Of a stretch of 64,000 bases of DNA, positions 1 through 10,578 are shown in pieces. Origin of the DNA: JABDJZ01 sp047619685 (GTDB lineage: Bacteria > Bacteroidota > Rhodothermia > Rhodothermales > UBA10348); the NCBI GenBank assembly GCA_047619685.1, contig JBLHLC010000005.1:62001-126000 (forward strand), in the 5' to 3' direction. Position 1 is the first letter of the stretch; every line of letters begins with the position of its first letter. A program made the translations under genes and the position numbers. The notes under the pieces were generated by a model. That model worked only from the letters and a program-made list of their open reading frames with translations. It was not told the DNA's origin and did not search any database.

Positions 1-61
1 GGCTCTGGAGCGTGACCGTCCGCCGGAGTGCCTGGAGGTGTGTTCTTTCCCGTTTGATCCA

Positions 62-2197
62 TCAGAACGCCCGATGAATGCCGACGTGGAAATTCAGACG
101 ACGGATTTGTCGTTCCTCCGCCGCACCTCCCAGGCCTCGATCAAAGAGCACCTCTGGGGCCGGCGTCGTCAGATCACTTCCGGAGGGATTCAGTTTGTAG
201 GCAAGATCCAGCCGGATGGCGCCGACCGGCGTTTGGAGTCTGATGCCCGCGCCCGCGGCAAAATGGAGGTCTGACAGTGCCGGGAACGCCCGGTCATCGA
301 CCCGCGGCTGGTCATTGGCGTCGAACACGGTGCGCCCCTCCGAGTCCCGAACAAGCCGGGCCGAGACACCGCCAAAGTCAAGGAAGGTGGCTCCGCGCCA
401 GGCCGATCCCAGAAATCCGACCGGAAAAACCAGTTCGACCGACGCGGTCAGTTCCCCCAGACCTCCGATGGCCTCAAAGCGGGCGTTGTGAACGGTGGTG
501 ATTCCCCCAGCGACGGTGACCGAGTCGGCTCTGGCAGCCTGTGGCCCGGCAAGGTTGAGCCCCCAACCTCGCAGCGTACTGGCGCCCCCGGCATAGAATC
601 GGACGTCGTCGAACTGGAATTCCGTCTGTGGATCTGACTGGTTTCGGCTCGGTCCAGTCGGAGTCAGGCGACCGGCTGATACTGACAGAGACAAGACGGT
701 GCGGCGGGAAAGCGGGACGTAGGCAAACGCATCGATTGAAGCTTTCCGGTACGCCATGTCCCGACTGATGAGAGCCCCGGCCAGTTCGAAGGACGGGCGG
801 ACAATCCACCCTCGAGTCGGATTCAGGTAGTTGTCCAGTCTCCCCGCCGTGAAGGTCGCCCCGATGACGTCCCGACTGAAAATCCCGAGTTTAACCAGAG
901 AGGTGGCTTCATCCAGGGGTTCCGCCTGAGAGAGGCTGTACTGGAGCGAGGCGGACCGGAAGGGAAGCACCTCGTAGAGCAACGAAGGCGTGACGCCAAT
1001 TTTTCGATACTTGGTCCCCTGATTGGGGTCGTCCAGTGTGGTGCCACTGAAGGCGACCTGGGTGGACAGCTTTCTGGTAAACGCGTACGGATGCCCAACG
1101 GAGATACTGGCCGTGTAGGACTTCACTTTCAGCCTGGCGGCTGCCGGTCTGGCCAGTAGGCCACTTTGGGCCGAACCGGAGACAGACAGCACCCGGGCTC
1201 CGCCCAGAAAATTCCGATGCCTCCAGTTGGCACCGAGTATGGCCCCGTCTTCCCGAGAATAGCCCGTGTCCAGTCGGAGGTGGCGCGGCTCGGCTTCCCT
1301 GAGTCGGACCCTGACGGTCACAAGGCTGTCCCGGGTTTGCTCCGGCGTCTCGACCAGCGCGACTCTGAACAGGTTGAGTCGGAACAGGGAACGTTGTCCT
1401 TCCACGAGATCGGCTGCAGAGAAGATGTCCCCGGATTCGAAGGGGAGTTCTCGCAAGACAATAGAGCGGTCGATGGTCAGATTGCCTTCCACCAGAATGG
1501 AGTCAACGCGGGCAAGCGGCCCCAAGTCGGTCTGAAGCGCCAGATTGACCCGGCTGGCCAACGAGTCCACCATGATCTGTATTCGAACCTCCGCGAACGC
1601 ATAACCCCGGTCCCGCCAAAAGCCTCGGACAGTGGCTTCCAGTTGCAGACGGTTGAATTCGGAATAGCGCGATCCGGCAGGGAGCGGGGCCCGTTGCAAA
1701 AGCCGCAACCATGCGTCCGAGTGTTCGGCCGGTGCCGCCGGGGTCATCCGGATTTCGCGGTCCACAACGGCAAGCGGAGGACCTTCGTCTACGTTGACAA
1801 TGACCCTGATCTTGTTCGATGAGCGCTTGAATTGGGTGGCGGGATAATCAATTCGCGGCCTCAGGAAGCCGTTGCGCACATAGAACCTGCGCAGGCGCGC
1901 CATGTCGCGCTGGAGTTCGACAGGGTCAAAAGTCCGGACCGAGGCCTCGACGAAAGGCAGGAACGCCAATCTGGTTCTAAGCCGGTCCGCAAAGGTGGAT
2001 CCACGCGTGATCATCTGGCCGGTCAGTTGATCTGCATGGAACTCGTGCTGATCCAAAAATCGAAAACGGACGGACTTGGTCTGCGTGGAGCCGTCGATCA
2101 GTGTCAATGGGTCTTGCGCGCTGGCTGCAAGAGCCGCGACGGACCAGAGAAACACCAAGAGTCCCGGGAGCGAAATCCGGCTATAGGTCCGGCACAT
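62..2197 (-). CDS. BamA/TamA-like Omp85 outer-membrane protein
   Basis: This 711-residue protein looks like an Omp85-superfamily protein that inserts or assembles outer-membrane beta-barrels. It starts with a signal peptide ending near ALAASAQ (about residue 27). POTRA-like segments follow at about 35-300, for example LVEGNLTIDRSIVLRELPF, which has the usual POTRA pattern. The C-terminal half is a 16-strand-type barrel (about 310-711) with FYAGGASTLRGWG, close to the family's VRGY/F signature, and the last residue is Phe, as in classic barrel-insertion signals. The number of POTRA repeats is about three, so it is nearer TamA than a five-POTRA BamA. Its start lies 17 bases inside the end of the upstream yihY-like gene, suggesting coupled translation. 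Assignment to the superfamily is firm; BamA versus TamA is not decided. Confidence 0.85.
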   Translation of the reverse strand: MCRTYSRISLPGLLVFLWSVAALAASAQDPLTLIDGSTQTKSVRFRFLDQHEFHADQLTGQMITRGSTFADRLRTRLAFLPFVEASVRTFDPVELQRDMARLRRFYVRNGFLRPRIDYPATQFKRSSNKIRVIVNVDEGPPLAVVDREIRMTPAAPAEHSDAWLRLLQRAPLPAGSRYSEFNRLQLEATVRGFWRDRGYAFAEVRIQIMVDSLASRVNLALQTDLGPLARVDSILVEGNLTIDRSIVLRELPFESGDIFSAADLVEGQRSLFRLNLFRVALVETPEQTRDSLVTVRVRLREAEPRHLRLDTGYSREDGAILGANWRHRNFLGGARVLSVSGSAQSGLLARPAAARLKVKSYTASISVGHPYAFTRKLSTQVAFSGTTLDDPNQGTKYRKIGVTPSLLYEVLPFRSASLQYSLSQAEPLDEATSLVKLGIFSRDVIGATFTAGRLDNYLNPTRGWIVRPSFELAGALISRDMAYRKASIDAFAYVPLSRRTVLSLSVSAGRLTPTGPSRNQSDPQTEFQFDDVRFYAGGASTLRGWGLNLAGPQAARADSVTVAGGITTVHNARFEAIGGLGELTASVELVFPVGFLGSAWRGATFLDFGGVSARLVRDSEGRTVFDANDQPRVDDRAFPALSDLHFAAGAGIRLQTPVGAIRLDLAYKLNPSGSDLTTPAPEVLFDRGLGGAAEERQIRRLNFHVGIHRAF

Positions 2198-3116
2198 GGG
2201 TTTTCATTTCGGACGAGGCCGTTTCCACGGTAATTGTCCCCGCGTCGTGGCTTGGCGGCTCCCGATGCATTCTTTCGTAGAGAAGTGCTACCAGGGCGCC
2301 GAGGCTAAGGATCAGTCCTGAATAATACGCCCAGAGCACAATCAGGATGATGAGGAGGAAAGTCTCATCGAGGGCAGACTGCCATCCGTTGCGAAGCCCG
2401 AAGGCCCCGGCGTAGCTCGTGATTCCGATCTTGGCCAATTCCCACAGGAGCGCACCTGTCATGGCGCCCACGAATGCAGCCCGCCTGGGCGGGCGCGGGA
2501 TGGGGATGAACCAGTACAACTGAAAAAACATCGCTGCCGACAGCGCGAAGGGGAGAACCAGAAGGGAGATCTGGGCCACGGATGTCCAGAGTTCAGAAAC
2601 CCACGTCCCCTGCATCCCGATCAGGGTCAACGCAAGGTTGCCTTCCGTCTGCATGAAGACGGTTACCGCTACTGATGCCAGCAGCAGGACACCGGTCTGC
2701 CCGGCCATTCTCAGGTCAAACAGGTAGCCACGCAGGGGCGTGCGCTGCTCGTGCCAGTCCTCAGAAAAAATGTGTCCCAGAACGGACCGCAGGGTAGTAA
2801 AAAGCGTGACCGAGGCCAGGATAATGCCGATCGCGCCCAGAATGGTGAATCGGCCGCTGGATGCCTGAATGGTAGAGAGGAAGGCCACCAATTCATCCGC
2901 GCCGTAGGCGGGGAATACTTCTCTAAGGGCACGTCCGACATACTGGAAAGGCCTCTCTGACTTCAGGACGAACCCGAACACCCCGGTAGCCAGGAGCAGA
3001 ATGGGTACCAGGGCTATCAGCACCTTGAAGGCCACTGCCTGCGCCCAGAGGAAGATCGGTTTCTCCCCGAGTTCCCTGTAGAGTCCAGATATGTAGTACC
3101 GGAGGACCGAACCCAT
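2181..3116 (-). CDS. YihY/BrkB family inner-membrane protein
   Basis: The 311-residue product has about six hydrophobic spans and the family layout of YihY/BrkB (formerly mis-called ribonuclease BN): an N-terminal region with AVAFKVLIALVPILLLATG, where the family usually has a polar-aromatic AxSFY motif, a central ASVTLFTTLRSVLGHIF segment, and a late FVGAMTGALLWELAKIGITS helix. The terminal helix ends in LVALLYERM before a short polar tail. The molecular role of the family is still unclear; it is membrane-bound and probably a transporter or envelope factor. It overlaps the following Omp85 gene by 17 bases, so the two are likely co-expressed and may both serve the envelope. The ATG start is at the first Met before the first hydrophobic segment. 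Confidence 0.85.
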   Translation of the reverse strand: MGSVLRYYISGLYRELGEKPIFLWAQAVAFKVLIALVPILLLATGVFGFVLKSERPFQYVGRALREVFPAYGADELVAFLSTIQASSGRFTILGAIGIILASVTLFTTLRSVLGHIFSEDWHEQRTPLRGYLFDLRMAGQTGVLLLASVAVTVFMQTEGNLALTLIGMQGTWVSELWTSVAQISLLVLPFALSAAMFFQLYWFIPIPRPPRRAAFVGAMTGALLWELAKIGITSYAGAFGLRNGWQSALDETFLLIILIVLWAYYSGLILSLGALVALLYERMHREPPSHDAGTITVETASSEMKTHVPDL

Positions 3117-3250
3117 GCAGCCTTAGTTGTTATTCGTCAGCCAATTGACCCGCTCGAGCCGTACGGTACAACGCGGCTTGTCGGAACCCGTTCGGCCAAC
3201 GCTCCACCGCATCGACATAATTCTCGCCTTAGCGCCTCCCCAACATGGGA

Positions 3251-3280
3251 AGGGTCCCGCCGATTGCTCGACGGGACCCT
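3251..3280 (-). terminator. Hairpin downstream of clpX
   Basis: A perfect 9-bp inverted repeat, AGGGTCCCG and CGGGACCCT with a 12-nt loop, lies 38 bases beyond the clpX stop. No uridine-rich run follows on the minus strand, so it may be a transcript-stabilising stem rather than an intrinsic terminator. Confidence 0.35.
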
Positions 3281-3317
3281 GACTCCAAGTATGGGAGCGG
3301 CAACCTTACACGGAAGA

Positions 3318-4604
<1,287 letters not shown>

Positions 4605-4788
4605 ACGTTATAGGTTGCCAGAACACATAGCCCGCTGTGTGAAGTGGAGCGAGCATGGTACATATATCGCTCCTATCGGGCAACACTTAACCGGTTGAAG
4701 GCCAGAACGTGGCAGTCTCAAATTGAGGCAGAACCACGGCGTGGAAATGCACTTTTTCACACCGATCTTTCTAAAAAAAGTTCTCAGC

Positions 4789-5730
4789 ATGTCCCGAAAT
4801 ACAGGGTTTCCAGACGTTTTTCTGGACAGGTTAGGTCAAATTGTGCCCGCCGAAGCCCTCTCTGGCGTGCTGGCATCGATGGCCGCTGACCCTGGCTTGG
4901 GATTCCGCGTAAATACCCTTCGGTGCACCACTGCCCACGTGTTGGCAGATATTCCCTGTCCGGTTTCCCCGTTGGCTTGGATAAATACCGGTTTTGCAGT
5001 GGCCCCAGAGCACCGGAAGGCCCTGCTGGAAAGCGCCGCTTTCGCCAAGGGTTGGATTTGGGTTCAGAATCCCTCCAGCATGGTGCCGCCGCTGGTGCTG
5101 AATCCGGCCCAGAGTGATGTGGTCCTGGACCTGGCCGCGGCGCCAGGAAGCAAGACGCTGCAGTTGGCCTGTGCCATGGGGCCTGGCGCCGACATCGCGG
5201 CTGTGGAAATGGTCAAGCCCCGGTTCTATCGACTCAAACGCAATCTGTCCGGGCAAGGGGCGGCCTTTGTCAAGACCTTCAACCGCGACGGGACTACGGT
5301 GCCGCTGTACCGCTCCGACCATTTTGATTGCGTCCTCATAGACGCTCCGTGCAGCACGGAGGGGCAGATGCGCCCGGACACCCCTGCCTCATACGGGCAT
5401 TGGAGCGAGCGCAAGGTCAAGACCATGGCGGGGAAGCAGCGTCGGCTCCTTGAAAGCGCCGTTCGTTGTGCAAAGCCTGGTGGGGCGATCGTGTACAGTA
5501 CGTGTTCCTATGCGCCGGAGGAAAACGAGGCCGTCGTGCAGCACGCCCTGGATACGTTCGGCGAGGCGCTGGAGGTGGAACCGATCGAGCTGGAATTACC
5601 AACCAGAACGCCACCCCTTACTACGTGGCGCGGCCAGGACTTTGATCCGGCGGTGTCCAACGCGATGCGGGTGCTGCCCGACGGGACGTTCGAGGCTTTT
5701 TTTGTCTGTCGGCTGCGAAAGGCCACCTAG
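4789..5730 (+). CDS. RsmF/Sun-type RNA (cytosine-5) methyltransferase
   Basis: A NOL1/NOP2/Sun-family S-adenosylmethionine-dependent methyltransferase that methylates C5 of cytosine in rRNA or tRNA. Landmarks counted from the ATG at 4789 are the SAM-binding motif LDLAAAPGSKTLQLA (about 114-128), motif IV DAPCSTEG with its cysteine at about 188, and motif VI YSTCSYAPEENE with the catalytic cysteine at about 239. The C-terminal part is short, without the PUA domain of E. coli RsmF. The frame is open upstream to a TTG at 4723 and an ATG at 4747; the ATG at 4789 was chosen because homologous sequence begins about there. The target base cannot be read from sequence. Confidence 0.85.
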   Translation: MSRNTGFPDVFLDRLGQIVPAEALSGVLASMAADPGLGFRVNTLRCTTAHVLADIPCPVSPLAWINTGFAVAPEHRKALLESAAFAKGWIWVQNPSSMVPPLVLNPAQSDVVLDLAAAPGSKTLQLACAMGPGADIAAVEMVKPRFYRLKRNLSGQGAAFVKTFNRDGTTVPLYRSDHFDCVLIDAPCSTEGQMRPDTPASYGHWSERKVKTMAGKQRRLLESAVRCAKPGGAIVYSTCSYAPEENEAVVQHALDTFGEALEVEPIELELPTRTPPLTTWRGQDFDPAVSNAMRVLPDGTFEAFFVCRLRKAT

Positions 5731-5768
5731 GTGTGGCCAGGACGGGCAATTGCCTGGCGAACGGGTGA

Positions 5769-6599
5769 TCACCCACTCACAGACGGTCCGTACTTCTCAA
5801 TCAGAAAGCGTTCGCGGTAGAGGTTGGAAGCGGTCAGACAGACCTTTCGGGTGTACAGGACATTGAGGCCCGCCCCGACCGCGGCGCCGGCAACCGGAAC
5901 CACTTGAGTCAGCTTCTTCCCCGTAAGATTCATCCCGATGGCGCGTGCAATCCGCTCAACGGCCTCGTTGAATCCCATTTGTTCGATGGCGCTCACACCC
6001 TGGGAGGTGGCCACCTTCTTCGCGACGCGATAGGCCGGCTCGATGGCCAACTCCTTGGCGTTGTCGCTTGATTTGGCGACGTAGTCCAGGATCCCCAGGG
6101 CAAAAAGCCGCTCTTCCGGGGTGCTGATGTCAAAGCCGCAATACGTGGCATATTCGCCTGCGGCGCGGAGGTTTATGGCCACAAGAGCGACAATGTCCGG
6201 GACAATTCCCGCAAGCCCCGCGAATCCGGTAACCGCTCCTTCGGCACCCGCCAGCGATATGTACTTGGCCTGCAGGCCGGCGGAGACCGTGTCGATCTGC
6301 TCAAGATCCAGGGCTTTCACTTCCTCCAGCGAAGAGACCTTGACGCCGAAGCGATCAAACTCTCGGAGGATGCCGTCTGTCCAGACCGAGTCATGACTGA
6401 TCTCGTTGGTCAGGTCCAGCAGTCCCGTGACAATGTTGTCGATCGTCCACTCCACGCCCGGAATCGCCCTGGCGAAGTCGGTGGCGGTGCTCCAGACGTC
6501 GTCCATCTTGCCGCGCACCGCCTGGTACCAGGAACGGGGCGGGTTCTTCCATTCCGCGATTCCGCGAAGGGCCTGTTGTTCGTAGGGAGATGGCTGCAT
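5769..6599 (-). CDS. EcsC family protein
   Basis: A 276-residue protein matching the EcsC family, named for the third gene of the Bacillus ecs operon. The family core is visible: the glycine-rich segment GAEGAVTGFAGLAGIVPDIVALVAINLRA (about 114-142), the Y-x-x-YCGFDISTPEERLFALGIL region, and a second small-residue segment VVPVAGAAVGAGLNVLYTRKV near the C-terminus. The two glycine/alanine-rich stretches probably associate with membrane. Biochemical function is not established for the family. It is convergent with the methyltransferase (39-base gap) and stands alone on the minus strand. No signal peptide is present. Confidence 0.8.
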   Translation of the reverse strand: MQPSPYEQQALRGIAEWKNPPRSWYQAVRGKMDDVWSTATDFARAIPGVEWTIDNIVTGLLDLTNEISHDSVWTDGILREFDRFGVKVSSLEEVKALDLEQIDTVSAGLQAKYISLAGAEGAVTGFAGLAGIVPDIVALVAINLRAAGEYATYCGFDISTPEERLFALGILDYVAKSSDNAKELAIEPAYRVAKKVATSQGVSAIEQMGFNEAVERIARAIGMNLTGKKLTQVVPVAGAAVGAGLNVLYTRKVCLTASNLYRERFLIEKYGPSVSG

Positions 6600-6676
6600 G
6601 CCGGCCGTATACGGACAAGTGTGGGAAGGTTGTGGCAGGTCTCAACCAGGGCCCTGGGGCCAGCCTCGGCCGGGCG

Positions 6677-7801
6677 TCATCGTTGGATTCCGTTCCGGTA
6701 AATGTAATTTGGTGCGCCGGAGTTCGCGATGCCAATGTCCGGATACCCGTCTCCATCAACGTCACCGACCGCCAATCCATAGCTGTCGTTCTCGGCCCCG
6801 CCGAAGAGGACCTTTTCAAAGGACTTGCCATCTCCAGTATTGAAGTAGGCAGCATTCTGGGAGCCGACGTTGGCGACCACTATGTCAAGGTCTCCGTCTT
6901 TGTCCAGATCCGCCAGTGCGACGCTGTAGGACTCTGCATCCGCGGGACCATAGTGGATGCCGCTTGTGAAGCTCCCCGTACCGTCACCGAAATAGACACC
7001 ATTCTCCTGGCCGATGTTGGCAGTGACAATGTCCAGATGGCCGTCTCCATTCATGTCTCCGACCCCCACGCCCCGCGTCTCGTCGCTGCCGGTGCCGAAG
7101 GGGTTGCTGACCTCGAAACGGCCGAGGCCGTCGTTGAGGTAGACGCGGTTCTCCTGGCCGTCGCGATTGGCAAGGACCAGATCCACATGGGCGTCCCCGT
7201 TCACGTCCACGGCCACCACATCGATGGTCGAATCATCGTCAGACCCGAACGGTGTCGAGGTCGGGAATCCACCGGATCCGTCGTTCAGGTGAATGGTGTT
7301 GGTCTGGCCGCGATTGGTGACCAGCACATCCGGGTGGCCGTCCCCGTTGAGGTCGGCCAACGTGATGCTGCGCGTGTTGGCCGGCGGGCCCAGCGGCGGC
7401 TGCGGCAAGAAACGCCCCGTGCCGTCATTCAGATAAGGGAGGTTGCGCACGTTGTCATTGCCTTCAACCACGTCCAGATCCCCATCGCCATCCAGGTCCG
7501 CCATGGGGACTGCGTAGGAGGTTGTCCTGTCCTGGCTGAGCGGAATGGCATGCAGGAATCTGCCCGTGCCATCGTTGAAAAAGACCTCGTTTTCGGCCGG
7601 CCAGTGACGGCCGTTTGCGACCACAACGTCAAGGTCTCCGTCTCCGTCCAGATCGCCCATGGAGAGGGAGGCGCTGAGGTCTTCCCGAACGCCCAGTGTT
7701 CGGCCGGCGTCAAATTGCCGCGTCTGCGCGCCGGAGATTTGGGTGCCAGCCAAAAGAAGACCCGTCAACAAGAAAACGCGCATAGGGATGTGTTGGGCCA
7801 T
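6677..7801 (-). CDS. Secreted FG-GAP/VCBS repeat protein
   Basis: A 374-residue exported protein made almost wholly of seven FG-GAP/VCBS-type repeats forming a predicted integrin-like seven-blade beta-propeller. Each repeat carries a DxDxDG calcium loop, for example GDLDGDGDLDVVVAN, ADLNGDGHPDVLVTN and GDVDGDGYPDIGIAN. An N-terminal signal peptide ends near GTQISGAQ. The ATG at 7801 is preferred over an in-frame TTG at 7819, which would overlap the upstream gene; a second ATG at 7783 is also possible. It follows the outer-membrane barrel gene by 10 bases and so is probably its operon partner, perhaps a surface ligand-binding subunit. The ligand is unknown. Confidence 0.8.
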   Translation of the reverse strand: MAQHIPMRVFLLTGLLLAGTQISGAQTRQFDAGRTLGVREDLSASLSMGDLDGDGDLDVVVANGRHWPAENEVFFNDGTGRFLHAIPLSQDRTTSYAVPMADLDGDGDLDVVEGNDNVRNLPYLNDGTGRFLPQPPLGPPANTRSITLADLNGDGHPDVLVTNRGQTNTIHLNDGSGGFPTSTPFGSDDDSTIDVVAVDVNGDAHVDLVLANRDGQENRVYLNDGLGRFEVSNPFGTGSDETRGVGVGDMNGDGHLDIVTANIGQENGVYFGDGTGSFTSGIHYGPADAESYSVALADLDKDGDLDIVVANVGSQNAAYFNTGDGKSFEKVLFGGAENDSYGLAVGDVDGDGYPDIGIANSGAPNYIYRNGIQR

Positions 7802-7811
7802 AAAACAGCCG

Positions 7812-9830
7812 TTAATCAAAGATGGGCCAGAAGACCGAAAATCGCAGCCGTCGGGCGGGGTAGGGGTAGTCTGGTACCAGTTGATTGCCCGGCGTAAGCG
7901 TCGTTCCGCTGAGGAAGTTTTCCAACGAGACCGTCAGTGTGGCCGATCGGATATGTGCTATGCCGACGAGGTCGAATATCAGCGACTGTTCCAGGGGCCG
8001 GGAGTCGGGATCCGGCAAAGCAAGAAGGCCTGTCTGAGGGTGGAAGCGCAGCCCGTTATGCTCGGTCCATGCGCGCGCTCGAATGGCCAGGTCTCCGTCA
8101 AGGTCGCCCTGGAAGACGATCCCGCGGATGCCGATGGCTGCCTTGCCAAATATTTCCGGCACCGAGTCCTCCAGCCGGGCGTCAAGATCCGGCTGAACCC
8201 CGTCGTAGAACCCGGTGGTGGCCTCTGCCCAGAAATAGAATCCGCGACGGCTGAACTCGCGCAGCCCCAGACGCGCCGTCGCCGAAGTGCGGGAGCGAAG
8301 GCCATCGTACGGAACCACACTCAGGGTATCGCCCGTGGCATCCAACATCCGGACGGTGCCGCCTGTGGACCTGGAGGCCGCAACGCTGGCCTGAAGGTGC
8401 AGCCAGCCCGGGCGAAACGAAATCCCGATTTCGTCCACGGCCTGCCGGCCAACCCTTGAGTATTCCAGGGGGACCACCGAGTCGCCAAAACCAAACACGT
8501 CCGATGCCGACTGAATCTGGGTGCCGTTTCGGCTGTGGATGAACGGCCTCACGATTCCTGACAGCCAGTCCATGTCCGCGGATATGACGGGCTCCACAAC
8601 GGAGGGCTCGCTATCCACGTGAGCAAATCCGGCCTTGAGTGCCATAATACCTGCCGACCAGGAGATGCGGCCCGAGCCCAGGCGGTGGTTTCCAGAGAGG
8701 CTCGCCACGGCTTCCGCCCGAGACGGTGGTATTCCGAATGATGTGCCCGGAGGGATCCAGGTCCACCCTGGCCGGGTTGGGTACGAGTCAACGTGTCCGC
8801 TCAGGTTCACGGAAAACCGCTCGCCCCATATACCCTGGCGGAGCACGGCTCCCACCCGCGAAACCCGTGCGATGGTGGTATCCGTCGAGAGCCGGTACTT
8901 GAGCGTAGACACCGTCCAATACGCTTTGGTCGTGAGGCCCGCCTTCGGAAAAGCTACTTCCAGCCAGGCATCGTTCCGGGAGTTCTGGCGCGTGGCTGAC
9001 TCGTCGCCCACTGCCGCGCCAACTCGCTGGTAGATCGATTCGTATTCATAGCCCTCGAAGGGCTCCACTCCGGATTGTGCGCCCACTCGATGCCGATTGA
9101 ACATCTCGCCGATCTCAATGCGGAGCCGGGGTGTCTCTCGTTTCAACCGAAGCAGGATCTGCCGTTTTCGGCGCAGCCGACTGCCGTCGTATTCGCCCCG
9201 CGCGCCTGCGCCCTCGTATCCGAACAGGTATTGGGTTTTGCCTTCCGCGCCTGCGGCCCGGGTCTGCGCATGGACAACCGACACCGTCTGAAGGCCCGTA
9301 TTCGTTGACCGGTAAACGAGTTCAGTGACCGGCCGGCTCGTCTCGAAAGGCGCAAGGACTGCCGACAGCCCTTCCGGCCGGCCTCGGACCATCCCCGCCC
9401 TCTGGAGCGACGCCAGTTTGTCGTAGGGGAGGAGTTCGTAGGTAGGACGCCCCGTGACCGGATCGTCAAAGGGAATGCCTTCCAGAACCAGGCCGGTTTG
9501 CCCCGGATCGATGCCGTGGGGGCTCCAGCCGTCTGGCCAGCCGGGAGTCCCGAAATCATATGTCCATACTCCACGGGCCGAGAACAACAACGAGGTCGCG
9601 TCCAGGAAGGGGAGTCGCGGAGGTCGGGTCGGTGCGGGGGGATCAAGCCGCACCAGGGCGGAATCTGAAAACGATGGGATCTGCGCGGGCTGCGCGACAA
9701 CATCCCCGCCCGTCCTCGCAACGACCGAGAGGACACCCATGATCAGTAGAGGCCGGATCAGGGCCCTACTCAGGAAAAAGTCCGAAGAGGCGGCTCTCGA
9801 TGCGTGCAATGATCTCGCGTTGGTCGCCAT
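7812..9830 (-). CDS. Predicted outer-membrane beta-barrel protein (TonB-receptor-like)
   Basis: I do not recognise a named family. The product (up to 672 residues) has an N-terminal hydrophobic export signal around RALIRPLLIMGVLSVVA, a plug-like stretch with LVLEGIPFDDPVTGRPTYELLP that resembles the start of TonB-dependent receptor plugs, and then a long series of alternating amphipathic strands rich in Arg, Tyr and Trp, ending FSVFWPIFD. No TonB box was found and the plug is short. The ATG at 9830 lies 65 bases inside the kinase gene; an internal ATG at 9740 would avoid the overlap but shortens the signal peptide. It sits between the deoxynucleoside kinase and the FG-GAP protein in one unit. 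Confidence 0.65.
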   Translation of the reverse strand: MATNARSLHASRAASSDFFLSRALIRPLLIMGVLSVVARTGGDVVAQPAQIPSFSDSALVRLDPPAPTRPPRLPFLDATSLLFSARGVWTYDFGTPGWPDGWSPHGIDPGQTGLVLEGIPFDDPVTGRPTYELLPYDKLASLQRAGMVRGRPEGLSAVLAPFETSRPVTELVYRSTNTGLQTVSVVHAQTRAAGAEGKTQYLFGYEGAGARGEYDGSRLRRKRQILLRLKRETPRLRIEIGEMFNRHRVGAQSGVEPFEGYEYESIYQRVGAAVGDESATRQNSRNDAWLEVAFPKAGLTTKAYWTVSTLKYRLSTDTTIARVSRVGAVLRQGIWGERFSVNLSGHVDSYPTRPGWTWIPPGTSFGIPPSRAEAVASLSGNHRLGSGRISWSAGIMALKAGFAHVDSEPSVVEPVISADMDWLSGIVRPFIHSRNGTQIQSASDVFGFGDSVVPLEYSRVGRQAVDEIGISFRPGWLHLQASVAASRSTGGTVRMLDATGDTLSVVPYDGLRSRTSATARLGLREFSRRGFYFWAEATTGFYDGVQPDLDARLEDSVPEIFGKAAIGIRGIVFQGDLDGDLAIRARAWTEHNGLRFHPQTGLLALPDPDSRPLEQSLIFDLVGIAHIRSATLTVSLENFLSGTTLTPGNQLVPDYPYPARRLRFSVFWPIFD

Positions 9831-10401
9831 CTACGTTTACAAAGTCCAGCTCGTCCACATCAATAATGAGCTTGGGTCCAAGGTCGTAGCGGTCTACCCA
9901 GTTCTCGTAGTGCTTGTTCAGCCGTTCCAGATATTCTATCCGAATCGTGGACTCAAATGCGCGGCCGCGAGACTGAATGTGGCCGACGAGGGTCGGAACG
10001 GAGGCTCGGAGATAGACCAAAAGCTGTGGTGGACGCAAGTACGAGGTCATGATCTTGAACAGCGACGTGTAGTTCTCGTAGTCGCGCGGCGTCATCAGCC
10101 CCATTTCGTAGAGATTCCGGGCAAAGATCTCCGCGTCCTCGTAGATGGAGCGGTCCTGTACGATGGAGTGGGGCAGTTCCTCGATGCGCCGCTGATGGTT
10201 AAACCGCGACGAGAGGAAGAACACCTGCAGGTTGAACGACCAACGCTGCATGTCATCGTAGAAATCGCTCAGGTACGGGTTGTCATCCACTCGCTCATAC
10301 ATGGCCTCCCACTTGAAGTAGCCGGAGAGGAGTCGCGTCAGCGAGCTCTTGCCCGCCCCAATGTTGCCGGCAATGGATACGTATTTCTTGGTGTCGTGCA
10401 T
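9766..10401 (-). CDS. Deoxynucleoside kinase
   Basis: A thymidylate-kinase-fold deoxynucleoside kinase (dNK/dGK/dCK family) that phosphorylates salvaged deoxynucleosides in the cytoplasm. From the ATG at 10401 the P-loop GNIGAGKSS is at about 12-20. ERVDDNPYL follows, where the family normally has E-P-V-D-N-P-Y-L. DRSIYEDAEIFA carries the DRS motif, and RGRAFESTIRIEYLERL is the arginine-rich LID region. Length (211 residues) is normal. A TTG at 10434 is in frame but ATG is preferred. It heads a unit with the outer-membrane barrel gene and FG-GAP gene, with no obvious functional link. It is divergent from the PadR gene at 10579. Confidence 0.88.
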   Translation of the reverse strand: MHDTKKYVSIAGNIGAGKSSLTRLLSGYFKWEAMYERVDDNPYLSDFYDDMQRWSFNLQVFFLSSRFNHQRRIEELPHSIVQDRSIYEDAEIFARNLYEMGLMTPRDYENYTSLFKIMTSYLRPPQLLVYLRASVPTLVGHIQSRGRAFESTIRIEYLERLNKHYENWVDRYDLGPKLIIDVDELDFVNVDGDQREIIARIESRLFGLFPE

Positions 10402-10509
10402 CGGCGCTGGATTCGTCGACTCGAAAGTACGCAATCGACGGGCAAGCGGCGGCCAGAAATGAACCTGAAGGACCTCGCCTCACTTCGTTTCTGGAATCCC
10501 ATCCAAACT

Positions 10510-10537
10510 GAAACAAATCGAAGTCGCCCCGTAGGAT
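10510..10537 (+). promoter_or_regulatory. Conserved 28-nt element upstream of PadR-permease module 1
   Basis: This block begins GAAACAAA and ends GCCCCGTAGGAT. It matches the block at 18565-18592 (minus strand) at the same internal spacing, with full identity in both end blocks and variation only in the eight bases between them. TAGGAT could be a -10 with GAAACA or TGAAAC as a -35 at 16-17 bases. It ends 41 bases before the TTG start of the regulator gene. It is either a shared promoter or a PadR operator. Confidence 0.6.
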
Positions 10538-10578
10538 ATGTTTCACTTTACACGTGAACCCCTTCACCGGCGCCCATC

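Noticed and set aside
3138..3236. Coding-like minus-strand stretch reading ENYVDAVERWPNGFRQAALY to a stop after clpX
   Set aside because: It looks protein-like but is only about 32 codons, has a stop in front and no start codon; too short to call a gene or name a parent.
3117..3317. Possible tRNA in the gap between clpX and the yihY-like gene
   Set aside because: No T-loop GGTTCRA-type motif or cloverleaf could be drawn on either strand.
6590..7897. 435-residue plus-strand frame over the FG-GAP gene
   Set aside because: It mirrors the DxDxDG repeats in antisense (repeated VxVxV patterns), so it is a shadow of a repetitive gene.
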